Origin: Edolisoma coerulescens | Taxonomy: Eukaryota > Chordata > Aves > Passeriformes > Campephagidae | Length of the DNA stretch: 64,000 bases | Direction of reading: 5' to 3' | Assembly: GCA_013397115.1 (NCBI GenBank) | Contig: VWZW01004140.1 | Coordinates: forward strand, 1,361,330-1,425,329 | Shown: piece after piece, positions 37,798 through 49,800 of the stretch | How the letters are laid out: each line of letters starts with the position of its first letter | Numbering within the stretch: position 1 is the stretch's first letter | Translations under genes and position numbers: made by a program | The notes under the pieces: generated by a model | Told to the model about the DNA's origin: nothing | The model's database searches: none | The model's input: only the letters and a program-made list of their open reading frames with translations

Positions 37798-40700
37798 GAC
37801 ACTTGACTTGGAGAGTAAGTGCAAATCTGTAGCTTAAGATTCAAGTGACTAAAACGACACGATCTCACAATTGTCAGCTACCATGAGAGCTAAGACTGAT
37901 ATTTGATCTATAAATGTGGTCAAACCATTTTGTCCTAACGTGGGCCTTGCTCCTGGTGCTTTCTGGTGTGCAGCAGAGCCAGCAGCTGTGTGTGATGCTG
38001 GTCACACCCCACTGGGTGGTTTGGGGGCTGTTCCTTTCCCACAGCTTTCCCTACACCCAGTATATCATGGCAAACCACAACGAGGTGCTTTAGGCAGAGC
38101 TTTCAGCATCAAGGAATAACTGAGGAACAAGCATAGAGATTGAATAACTGCCTCAGTGCTGCAGTCCTATCAAAGCAATTTCTATAGTTGTCATTTTCTG
38201 CTATTAAGCTGAACAATGAGGCTCTCCAATAAAATCATATGAAATAACAGCTCATTAAAAGCTCTCCTTAATATATAGCATGCTAATTAATGTCAGTGGG
38301 GTGCAAGCTTGAATGGCAGAATAGACTATAATGTTTAGAAAGTAGGTAAAATAAAAGAAGATATTTTATCATTAATGACCTTTTAGTAAACCTAATGAAA
38401 ACCTTAATGGCCTGAATACATTACTGAGGCGCTCCCAATTGCTTTGCTACCTAGTCCATTCTTCCTCCTTTTCTCACAGACATTAAACTTGGCTTTGTTT
38501 GTAGAAAACAAAAAGCAATAACGTCCCAAGGAAATACGAACAGGAAGAAAGAGTCTGTGCAAAAGGAGAGCAGAGGAGACTTCTCAGCCCTGCTGTCCCT
38601 TGTCCTGGTCAAAACTGGGTGCAGGACCGTGTTGTATCCTGCCTTGGCTGTGCTGCCTGTGTTTGTATTCAGGTTTAATTGCCCCCGTGTTTACGTGGCT
38701 CTCGGTAAATAGGCCAGGGAGCAAATGGGCCTCTTTTATTCCCGGGGTCTCCCTGGGTTAACTTCCATATTCATTCCTAATGAATAGCTGCGCTCTGGCT
38801 TTTTATACTCCTACCAGCCATGCTGTGCTTGTGCTGTGACTCAATTAAAGGACTTTATTCTGCAGGGCTTTTAGTCTCTCACGTGTTGCCAGCCTTAAAT
38901 ATAACTTGCAAATGCTGATTAACTCTGCCTTAACCTTATCCCAAAAGAAGTAGCACAAGAATGGAAAAATGAAAGGGCTTTGCTTCCTCCCGTTTCCTGG
39001 ATGAAATTTAGTGGGCTGGGGAAGGATGTAAGGGCAATAATTGCCTGGCTTAAACTGAGTTTTAAGATGGAAAATGTCCCCATTCATCTGGTCATAAAAT
39101 ACGTTCTTCAGTTCTTTACTTTTCCAGCACTGGAGAAGGATCAGGATCGTTCACTAACCTGTTCACCAACTCTTTCCTGTCATTAGAAGATAACTTCCTT
39201 CAAATTACTCCCTTTGTGTCATACTTGGTGCAATTAACTTTAGTTTCCTACCCCAAAATGTCTGAAACTCCCTGATAAGATTGAACCTAAGTCCATCCCA
39301 GCTGCACTCTGAAGTTACCTGCAGTAATAATTGTTCCTAAGAAGCACAGGCGGCTGGGGAGTCTCAGAAAAGAGCCCCTGGCTTGCTGTGTAATCATGTT
39401 TCAATCAGCTTCATGGAACCATGAAATGGATTGTCCCCCTGACATTCCTACACTCCAGAGCGCACACACTGCTGGGCAAGTTAATTCCTTATTTGGCTCC
39501 AAGCACAAAAAGAGCTTCTGCCTTCCCCTCCCACCCCTGCAAACCAAGGAGGAAAGGAGCACAGATCACCTTGAAATCAGAATTTGAGAGCGTAGCAGCA
39601 TCAGCCAGCCCTGCTTTGTTTTCCCAGTCATCCAGTGAGATGTGTGATGCTTTAGGAGAGAGATGCCCAGGCTGTTGGCTGCGTACAGGGGGCTTGGATG
39701 AATGACAAAGCCAGCAGTGGTGATGACGAGGTGGTGATCAAAGAGCTGCAGGAATCGTGAAAGTCTGACAGGAAGGAGAACCCAGCCAGTGTCTTCTTAA
39801 CGTCCTCTTGGATGTTGGAGTCAGCTCTCTTCTGGAGCTGGGAAAAAGAAGATGCTGTGAAGATGCAGTCCTGAGGCAATGAAGGATATTCTTTTTCAGA
39901 CACCTGCAAGGAAGGTCAGGTCATGTCTTGACAGAATTTAATTCCCATTTCTAACTCCCTCATTTCAGGAATATTTTAGTCTTTCAACAATAGTGACACT
40001 TCATTCAAAACAAATCCAAAATCAGCTCACCCGTGAAAATTCTAGAAACCCTTTCTTACACCTGAGTCTTGCCCCTGGAAAATCTAACATGTGTGACAGT
40101 TTTGTATTTTGTGGTGACATGTTCCCAGTTCAGGGTCACTCTGAATTTCAGGTCTGAAACCCTTTTGCTGATGGAAATGATTCATTAATCCCTGGGCTTT
40201 CATGGGCCAACTCTAAAGTTCACAGGAAGGAATCAAGAAAAACAAGGCTATTGCTGTCGTCCTTAAAATGCTTCCACAGTGCCCATATCTTGAAGAGAAA
40301 TTCTGAGAGAGGACCCAAGCTAGAAAATATCTAATACTAAAATAAAACAGGGTTTTAAAACAACTTCCCCTTGGAGAAACAGCAAAAGGTTCTTCTATCC
40401 AGATTTATGTCTTTTAGAAGGAGTGATTTTCCATAAGGCCCACACCTTGGTGCTTTTCCAGAGTCAGGAATGTTGTCCTCCAAACTGCAGGGCAAGCTCA
40501 GGGCTTTTCTCCTCCACGAGCTCCTGCCCAGGACAGCTCCCATGCGAGGGTGATGTCCAGCTCTTCCCGTGGCTGCAGTCCTGGCAGCAGAGCCATGGGA
40601 AGTGGTGGGGTTTATTTGTTTATTTTCTTTTGCACAGAGCACAAGGGCCTTGTGGCTGCCCACTAATTATTAGTTTGTCTACTGGAGAAGAGAAATCCAA

Positions 40701-42810
40701 ACACAAGTCATGCATGCAGAACTCCTGCATGTTACTGTCTAGAACATTTTTCCTTTTAGTGCTTGATAAGTTCCTTTTTCCACTGAGCCAAAAGGTTTTT
40801 CTGAGCTATTTAACTTTGTCTCTGTGACAGTGTTGAACTTGCACTAAATTTAAAGAGGGAAAAAAAATGCATATACAGCATTACTAACTTGCCATTTTCT
40901 TATTTAGGCCACAGACAAATTAGAAATTATTCAGGTTATCCAGACAAAAGCTACATCCTCACCAACCCATCATCCTTACTACGGGTGAACTTTGTGAACC
41001 CATCCATGCAGCTGCTGAGCAATCACTGCAACTCAGCCCTTCCCCTCATGCTCTAATCTTTCTCATTATATTTTATAAAGTCTGTCTTGTAACACCCCTC
41101 ATTCCAGAAACATTCTCTCTTCTTTCCAAACTTCTCTCTACAGCAGAGAACAGGTTTCCAGCTAGATAAACCCATGGCTTCAGCTTTCAGAGGAGTTGCC
41201 AGCAAGACACAAGTCTGTGCTGGAGTGACACTGAAGTTGTAGCAACCTTGGCTTGGGCAGGAGTAATGAGACACAGCCCTGGGCTATAAATTGCGTTGGC
41301 TTGGGAACCAGGGGAATTCGTTCTGCTTTGCCTGAGGCAAAGGTCTGCCATGCTGTCAGCTGAGTTTCTCAGACTCTCCTTTTCCTCTGTCATGGTAATA
41401 AGTACCAAGAAGGCTGCTTGTGAAAGACTTTTGAGGAAATCCCTTGTTACCTGCTACTAGTTTAACTTGTGTAATCCCAGCAGCGGCAGCAGAGGGACAT
41501 CTATTTCTGGCTGCTTTGCTGACAGGTTTAAATAAAGACTGTGGACTTTGTGGGACTTTGGAACAGCCTTTCTGGACCACCAGACATTCTCTGCAGCTAC
41601 AGTGGTTTGCTAGGAGTTGTCAGGGGAAGGATGACAATCAATGAGCTGCAGTTCTGCCTGCTGCATGGAGATCTTGGTGTTTTCCTTTGTTACTCTGAGC
41701 TCCTCAGATGGCAGGAGAGAAAATCTATGTCAGCCTGACATTTCTAATAGGGAAACATGGTAGCAGGGGCTCTTTTTTTTTTCCCCAGCGAATCTGATAA
41801 AGAGGAAGCCCTAGTGAAGCATTCCTGCCCAGGAAGAATCAAGATGTGCCGTTTACCCACTGATTTTTCATGTCATTACATGATTGCTTTAGCAGCTTCC
41901 CTCCTCACGGGCTCCATGCACATCTTGGTGACCAAGTTGTTTGCCGGGATTTAACACAGTGCTGTCTAAGCAGAGTATCTGTGAACATAATCCTTAATGA
42001 TGTGCTGGGGGCACACACTGCTTGTGGAAGTCTTGCCTGTGATTAATCAATTAAGCGTAAGATAAACCTAACAGAGTTTTGGTAGACGATTCGAAACCTG
42101 CTGAGGCTGAACGTGCATCTGTTTTGTTTGCAGTTCCACGTTGGTGTTTCAGTGTTGTCTGAAATTAGATAAGCACAGAAATAAAATAACTCTCCAGTTG
42201 TTGCTGCGCACAGTAGTGGGTCTTTTAGGAGTGATAGCATCTGCTTTTTGGAGAAAGCCCCCTTTTTGTACCAATAGTAACATTTATTGTACAGGCGTGG
42301 ACAGCAGTGATTTGCCACTCCTGCCAGTCTCTGTGCAGGTGGGTACAAGACTGTGGTTTGAGTTTGCTGATCTCTATGTCACTGTGCTGAGCAGGCTGAG
42401 TGCTGGAGGAGAATGGCAGAATTGCCATCTGGTCAGGAGATCTCGGAGTCCTCACCAGTCTGTCACAGGTCTTTGCTGAACTTATGGGCTGTGGCAGGGT
42501 AGATGAGAAAACCGACAGCAGCTCTGAGGCAGTGAAGTGTTCCTGTTGGATGACAGGGATCCCTTTAGGAGCCCTGCTGGCTGTGAGTCCTCCCAGCAAA
42601 ATGCAGGTGTGCTGCCCCTGGGCACACCAGGTGCTGGCATCCTGTGCAGTGCATGTCTCTGCCCTCTCCCCAAATGAACAGAGGGAAATAAAAGAACAGC
42701 AAAAGCAATGGACAGCTTTGAATTCGTTTCCATGCTCCACAGTAACTGTTGGAAGAGGTGGCGTTTCAGAAGATAGAGATGCATTTTATTTTTTGTTTCC
42801 TTGCCTTCAG

Positions 42811-42867
42811 AAGATGTGGTGGCTCCTGCTGATGATGTTTCTGGGAGTTCATACTGAAAAAGGACAG
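42811..42867 (+). other. Candidate cryptic cassette or alternative first exon
   Basis: A long pyrimidine-rich tract ending CCTTGCCTTCAG precedes, and CAG|GTAATA follows. The 57-nt segment is open in the phase that would join exon C in frame. It contains an ATG after AAG, followed by the hydrophobic run WWLLLMMFLGVHT, like a signal peptide or membrane anchor. No similarity is known to me and no transcript evidence is available; it could be chance in a 33-kb intron. Confidence 0.2.
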
Positions 42868-43696
42868 GTAATAATTTATGGGAAGACCACTTTCTCTGCA
42901 TCCTGTTCTCACCTAAAGGGATGCAGGATTTGGGCAGAACACTCTGTGACACGGCTTGTGCAGCTTTAACCAGTATGACAGTCTCTAAATTTACTGTTTA
43001 TAAATATTTCTGCATATAAAGTAGTGATTATAAATATTGCCTGCAGCTAAAAGCAAGCTGGTACAACCCATTCAGCCTTGTCTGCCCCTCAGAGAGCCAT
43101 TGCTTTGTTGAGGAAGGTAACAGATGAGGTGACAGAGCTCTTCTCTGAGGTGACACTTGTTTTTCCTGCTTGCCATTGCAGGCAGATATGTCTCTGGATA
43201 TAAATGTAGAGGAAGATATGTTGCCTTCTGTTCAGCAGCTTTTCCTTTTCATGCTCAAGTCCCTAGAGGGAAATATGCTTCAGTGGATTGGGACTCTTGC
43301 TAGGCGTCAATGCAGACTTCTGCTGTTAAATTAAAATTAACATCACTGCCAAGAACCTGCTGTGTTCAGGAGCCAATGTCACACGTTTGAGGCAGGGACA
43401 AGAGATGACCACAGAAGAGCTGATGGGTTCCTGCCTTCTTTGCAAAATCTGGAAGCTGAGTTGATGGCTAGATAAGTTTTGTAGCTCAAGAACCAGAATC
43501 TCTTTGCAGATATCTCTGTAAATCTGACTTGAGTCTGACTTCTGGAGAGATTTCTGGGGTCATCCCTTTCATTCAGGACACACAAGTTACAACTGCCTGG
43601 GCTGCTGAATTTTTGGGTGCACTTTCACCCAAGCTCTAAATATTATGATGGCAGACTCATCTGTTAACAGCAGGCTTGGAGTTTGATCATCAGTTT

Positions 43697-43842
43697 CATG
43701 GAATCACAGAATATTCTGAGTTGCAAGGGACCCACAAGGATCATCAAGTCCAAGTCTCTAAGTGAATGGCCCACACAGGGGTTGAACCACCAACCGTGGT
43801 GTTTTTAGCACCAGCCTCTGACCAGCGGACCTAATCTCAGTG
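43697..43842 (-). mobile_element. tRNA-Ile-derived SINE with CR1-type tail (TguSINE1-like)
   Basis: On the minus strand the element begins with a degenerate tRNA-Ile(AAT)-like body at about 43842-43768. Its TTAGGTCCGCTGG matches the A-box region. GGTGCTAAAAACACCA matches the anticodon stem-loop, and GGTTCAACCCC is a good B box. It continues into a CR1-type tail with GGACCCACAAGGATCATCAA (written here on the plus strand) and the terminal CACAGAATATTCTGAG. This tRNA-plus-CR1-tail composition is what has been described for TguSINE1 in passerine birds. It is not a functional tRNA gene: the acceptor stem is not paired and several stem positions are mutated. Confidence 0.85.
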
Positions 43843-45949
43843 TCTCTTCACTAAAACTGGCTTTTCTTCCCTTTTTTTCCCTGGTTTGTAGCTGTGGTCC
43901 CTGGCCAATGCCATTCCCTGGAAATGTTGCCATTTCCTCTTTTGGGTGTTACAGACACTGCAAAGGGAGAGTCTGTGTGGGGGACTTTGTGTTGTATCCA
44001 AGTGTCTCTAACAAGTGTTTCTAGCAGCTGTGTTCTCAGTTCATTGATTTTCACTGACGTGACAGTAAAAATAAAAGTAACTGTACCAGGGAGTGAAAAA
44101 GGGTGAACAAAAAGCCCACAAACCTCCCAGTGTCTGAAACTAAGCCAGTCCTTGCTGCGAGAGTGGGAAGAGTCCTCTCTCTGCAGATGAGTTCTGTGAG
44201 CGGCAGGTCATGCAGACATCAGAGACTATGAAATAATGACTTTGTGTCAGAGTGTGACTTGCGCTCTGGTACTCCCATTACTTCTCTTCCCACTCAGAGT
44301 ACTCATCGTGCCATGCTTCCAACAGGATAAACATATCTGGAATGAAAATGCTTGGCTGTATCCTCACAGAGGAGCTCCTAATTGTAGGAGGGATCCTGAG
44401 GTTATGATGACCATGCTACATGAATGCCACGTGGTGCTTCCCAAAAGGGTTCCTACACACTTAGTTCTGCCTTATCTTGCGTCTGCTCACGTCAGCATTT
44501 TGGGGTCAAGTTTTTTCCATGATGGCCATGTTTTCAGAGGGCATCTTGACTTTTCCAGTGCTCTGGATAGATCTGTCTCAGCGTTCTCTCTCTAACAGCT
44601 GAATACTCTGAGCTGCAGAATGCAAGTTATTAATAGCAGCTCTCCATGGACCTATTTGTGACCATAGTGCATAGCATGGACGGGGTAGGTGGATGTTGTC
44701 TGGGAAGGTAGATGCAGTTGTGAGAAATATCTGAGTAAAGTGATGCTTCCGGAGGGAGCTGGACTGTCTTTTTCACGGACGTTTCAGCTGCACGTTGTGA
44801 GGAGTGAAAAGCTCTCGGTGAGAAGTTGTTGCCAGCCTTGCACAGCAGCGCCCTGCGCTCCCCTGGCCCTTCATCACATGCTGCTCACATTGGGTTTGTG
44901 TGACTCAGCTCAGAGAAACGGGGTAAAAAAAAATAACAGGGCACATTTGGCCTGCAGAGCCAACAAGAGAGAGACAGGAGATGTGCTGGACCCAGCTTGG
45001 CACTTGCAGTACGAAGTGGATTTGCAGGGCTGGAGCTGCAGAGGTCGAGCACTCTGCAAAGGCAGCTCTCATGAACAGCCCAATGTCAGGAAGGTTCCCC
45101 CCTTTGCATCAGCTGAGGTTTTGGTTCAGTATTTTCTTTGCCAACTTCAGTGCAGGTTATTACTAAATTCAAGACATTAAGAGTGAAAAGTCTGCAATCC
45201 ATGTGTAATTTTTAAAAATTGCTTAAAAATAAGATCGTAATTAGTTCAGCAGGAGGCAATTTTTTAGAAAATTTATTGCACCGTGAAAACTAATAGAACC
45301 TTGATGCAATATTCAGCGTGCCTGGGCCTGCTTTTAGTTATGCTGGTTTTCTCCAGAAATGGCCCATAAAAGTTTATATTATTTTAGAGCTTTAATTTGC
45401 TAAGTATGTAAACTACAATAAATAAGAGTTTTGGATACATTCAGAGGGGAAGAAAAGACAATATAAATGCTCCTTTTAATTCTTATTTAGATGAAGAGTA
45501 ATTATTTCCTTTGATGTTAAATCACCTGTTCTTTTTCTCACTCGATCCATGAATTTTCTCTCTGCTAACAGAACCTTGGGATTTTATTCCCAACACTTTG
45601 GCCCTGTCATTCTGCTTTATTAAACTGGCAGTTTGTTTGAACACTTCAGTTACTCATTAAATTTTACATTTTCTCTAGCTGTATTAATCACTGCTTTTTA
45701 CGAACTGGGAATGTAAATGATCCCTTTGCCATCTACGCTGTGGGATAATTTGCCTTCGTAAGAGGCTCCTCAGCATTTCATGCCGTTTTCTGAGTCTTGT
45801 AATAAGTGGGGTTTTTTCCCTTCACTGTAAGATTTACTTTGGATCCTGCTTTTTATTGTTGTTTTCCACTAAGCAATTCCCCCCAAAAGTCAGATTTTCA
45901 TAAAACTAACAGTCCTGTTTACGTGCTGCTCTGGCATTAAACTGTGCCC

Positions 45950-45971
45950 ATGCAAATGGAAAAATGCAAAT
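45950..45971 (+). promoter_or_regulatory. Two ATGCAAAT octamers, 14 bp apart
   Basis: Perfect POU-family octamer motifs at 45950-45957 and 45964-45971 in the same orientation. That the motifs exist is certain; that they are used is only inferred. Confidence 0.25.
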
Positions 45972-46438
45972 GTGGGAATGTGCTAAAGGAGCCACTCTGT
46001 GGCTCGGGGAGAGCAATTGCTTCTCTCAAATCCCCAAGCGTTCCAAGCATGCTCACACAGATGGAAACTGGCTTAAATCCCTTGGGAAAATTTATCTCCC
46101 AGAGATCAATAACGTGTGAACGTGGCACAAGGAGCCTGCTCACAGAGGTTCCATCGCTGATAACCCGGCTGTGGTGTGACACAGGGACAGCAGCCAGGGG
46201 ATGTGGTGAAGGCGGGGAAATATCTGTGTCTCTCTCTTGGTGGTTTACACTTGGCTGTTCCCAGCAGATTTCCTCATAAACGTGAAGGCTTTGTAGTGAG
46301 GAGCTGCAGAAGAAATGGCCTGGTTGTCTCTTGTCTCAAGAGCTGGGAAGGGAATCCAGAGTTCTGGGTAGGGTTGATGGAGTTAGGATCACACAGGAGT
46401 CTCATTCCTTGCCACAGCTCAGGAGGATGAGGAAACAA

Positions 46439-46622
46439 TCATAGAATAACCTGAGCTGGGAGGGACCCACAGGATCACCCAGCCCAGCTCCCAGCCCTGC
46501 CCAGACACCCCAACAGCCCCACCCTGGGCGTCCCTGGCAGCGCTGTCCAAACGCTCCTGGAGCTCTGGCAACCTCGGGGCCGTGCCCATTCCCTGGGGAG
46601 CCTGGGCAGTGCCCATTTGGTC
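46439..46622 (-). mobile_element. CR1 3'-end fragment, antisense
   Basis: Starts TCATAGAATAACCTGAGCTG then GGAGGGACCCACAGGATCAC, and continues with CGCTGTCCAAACGCTCCTGG and GAGCTCTGGCAACCTCGGGG. It is the same subfamily type as the copy at 10408. It is GC-rich and about 185 bp long. Confidence 0.92.
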
Positions 46623-49600
46623 CCTCCCACACTCCAATTAAACTCTGGGATTAGTAGCCCGTGGCACTGTCCCTGTAACTCTGGCTGAAGGGAATCTGGC
46701 ACTGACAAGGAGATGAAGCTTTTAGTTTAGGAAAAGTTTACATGTGCACGAGTGCCCCAGAGTTGCTCTAAGACTGCTGTAATTTCTCCAGTATCACAGT
46801 TTGTCCAGTCTCATCAGTGAAGATTCAATCTAGGTTTGAGAAATGCCAAACCTAGAAGAATTCAGCAGCTTCCCCATGGAGCAATAGGCTTCCCTTGGCA
46901 AATGGTTGTGATGTAGAAAACACCAGTGTTTTTAGGTCTGAGAGCTACACTCAGATGTTCCCTGTGGTAACCTGATCTCCTTGGGATAGTTCCAGTCTTC
47001 TGTTTCCAAGAGCTGGGCAACAAAGGCATCTCACACTTTAAGGACAAAATCAACTGACTGGGGGTCCTGGGACTTACTGAAGCCAGAAGACAATTAGATT
47101 TCATTGCTTGGAAGGGTCAGAGAGGATGAGAATGACCAGACTGCTCATGATAGAATAAAAGAGGGGAGAGACTTGAAGTGCCAAACGATTGAGCTGTCTC
47201 AGGGCAAAGGCTCAGGACCAATTGGTTTTATCTTGCTAGAAGCTGAGGGAGTGACTGCAGAGTTGCTGCTCTCTGCCCCCGCCAGGCTCTGTGTGTGTGT
47301 TTGAGTCAAAGAGATCAAAACACACTTAGGCTGCTGCGTCTTTCGGCAACATCTTTCATGCAAATTGTGGCTTTTTTTTCAATAAATTACCCTTAATTTG
47401 AATCAATAAAAAAATCTGCCTTTCCATTACTGTGTGATGACTCTCCCTGGCTCCCTACTGAATTCACAAATCTGTTTCATGTTCAAGCCTCCAAATTATT
47501 TTGATGAGAAATAAGGCGAAGCAGTATAAACTAAGTTTTCTGCATGACTTTTCAGGACCAGGTGTCTGCACTCTAATTTGCCACATTTTGATGCCACCCT
47601 CCTTGTGTTTTAGACGTGGGAGCTGAAGCTGAGTCTCATTCAAAGTTGTGTTCTCGTTATTGCTATTCAGAGCCTGAATACTTGTTGGTGAAAGGCTCTA
47701 ATACTCCAGTAAGTCCAGGAGCAGCTGCTAAGTCTATTTAAATTAGACTTTGTAGCTCAAGTTGTCAATAAAGGATCTTTTTCCTTCTCTAAAATGCCCT
47801 GATATTTTTTGTCAGGGTAAGTTTAGGCAGCAACCACCTGAAGGTAGTTTATTTACCTTTTAGGTATGAGTAAGCATACCTAATATTTCTTACACTTTTT
47901 ATTTGAAGCCTGTTGCCATCTTCAACTGACTTACCAGATTTGGAAAACTCATTTCAGGGCTCTGTTAAGTCTTGAAATCAGGCTAAAAGAACCTGGTGCA
48001 AAATGCTTTATTCACAGCTTTGATATGTCCAATAACAAGCAATTATTTTTATGTTCTTTGAGGCTGAACCACTATAAGGCTTTCAGGTTGAAACCATGAA
48101 TCACTTGAGACAATCGGAAAATAAAGGCTTGCACTGATCAAGGGCTTTAACTCCTGAAATTACAACTCAAGCTTGACCACAAATAGACATCCCTTCTCTA
48201 GTGGTGGCATTTAGATTTTTTGAAGTCTGTATTGTGAGTCCTACAGGAATTGGTGTATCCTCTACCCATTTTGATTTGTGGAAACCCCTGGACCACTTTT
48301 GTTCCCCTGGAATCTTTCTTACGAAGGTGCAGACCACTGTACAGCAAATTTAAGTATCCTGGCTGCCTTGTTTTTTTAGTCATCTTTAAAATAGTCTGCA
48401 GAGTGTCAGACATCCAGAAAAAAAATTTAAATCCATGATGTTAGGATTTGAAAAGTGTGATCTGGGTGGATGGAGGAGCATGTGGCATTCAGAATGATTT
48501 GCTGCATGAATCACTGTGACTAAGTGTCCTTTGCGTACTTGCCTGGGGTTGCAAAAGTCTGGAATCAGAGCCTGAGGGGAGTTCCTGCCTTTTCCTCCCC
48601 TGGCCCTGCTGCAGTCATCCTGCAGTGTAGGAAGCACAGCTCAGGGTCACGGTGACTGGATATATGGGACAGTGTGGGAGAGAGTACTGAGAGGAATGCC
48701 TTAAAGAGGTAGAAAATATCCTCCATTTCTAGTTCTGTGCTCCTCTAATTGTGCTTTATAATTGGAACCTAATGAAGTACACTTTGAAAAGTGCCCGAGC
48801 CGTTCAGGCTGAGTTTTATTCTGCGATTCCCAGCATGGGAAGCCCAAGTCTGCATCTGCAGCAATTAACCTTGGTCACCTCCTCACCAGGAGAAGTTCAA
48901 AACTCGGGGCTTCCTCTGCTTGCTCATCGAGGCACCGCTGCTCTGCCCCTGCCCCAGCTCCGTGTCCAGACGCTGGCCCAGCAGAGGCGTTGGCACTGTG
49001 CCTTTCCTCGGCACGGAGTGGCAGGGGCACCGAGGAGCCGAGCTCTTCTCTTCCCCTTCTGCCCTCTCCAAACACTTCTGGGGCTGCAGAGGAAGCAGAA
49101 CACAGCACCAAACAGGACAGACCTAGAGCACATTCCATGTGGTGCTCCTGGAGAGACCCTTGCCAAGGGGGAGCAATCCAAAAGTCTCCGAAGAGTTGAG
49201 GTACATTCCTTATGGAGGTTTTTCTCCTTATTTGTAAAGCAGAGGTGGAGTTAGTCAGACTCATCTGATTTTACAGAAGGGAAGAAGCAGCAGAGCGAGA
49301 TAATCCTGAAAGGGAAGTTGGAACAATAAATTGGATTATTTTAAAGTTCGTCCTTTGAGACTGAGCTGTGAAGACTTTTAATGCCAACTGAAGCAATTCG
49401 AAGTATCTTTGGAGCATCACAAGGGTGGAGTGAAGAGTGCCCAGAATATTGCTGCTAGTGTGGGGAACAAAAAAGAAAGGAGGTTGAACCAATCTAATGG
49501 ATTATCCAATAACCACAATTTATGGTTGACTATACTCCTACAGATGAAGTAGCAGGAAAATCCAATAGACTATTAAAAAAGGGAACAGAAAAGTATCTTT

Positions 49601-49727
49601 TTTCACTCCTGTTTGGAGCTCGAGAGCAGGCAAGTGTAATGAACTACAGCAGGTGCATTATGCCAAGAGTTTTGCAAAACATTTTTAAAGTGTGATTGAA
49701 ATGTTTTCGTGTGGATTGGAAGCTGAT

Positions 49728-49800
49728 TACAGAACCATAAAACCAGAATTGGAGTTGAGAGGTATCTAAAGATCTTAACAGTTCACTTTTCATTCGCGAG
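49728..49800 (-). mobile_element. Possible ancient CR1 tail
   Basis: ACAGAACCATAAAACCAGAA followed by TTGGAGTTGAGAGGTATCTA and AAGATC resembles a decayed reverse-complement CR1 terminus. Too short and diverged for a firm call. Confidence 0.3.

Noticed and set aside
39421..39705. 94-codon plus-strand frame with basic residues
   Set aside because: No recognisable domain and overlapped by an equally open antisense frame; no supporting splice sites.
42225..42740. 171-codon minus-strand frame
   Set aside because: Overlaps another long frame on the opposite strand, has no recognisable domain and is cysteine/serine-rich without pattern; likely chance absence of stops.
43768..43842. Possible tRNA-Ile gene on the minus strand
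   Set aside because: Acceptor stem does not pair, anticodon region is altered and it runs directly into a CR1 tail; best explained as a SINE.
44236..45180. Two adjacent plus-strand frames (119 and 163 codons)
   Set aside because: No family resemblance, no splice or promoter context, and average composition for random intronic frames.
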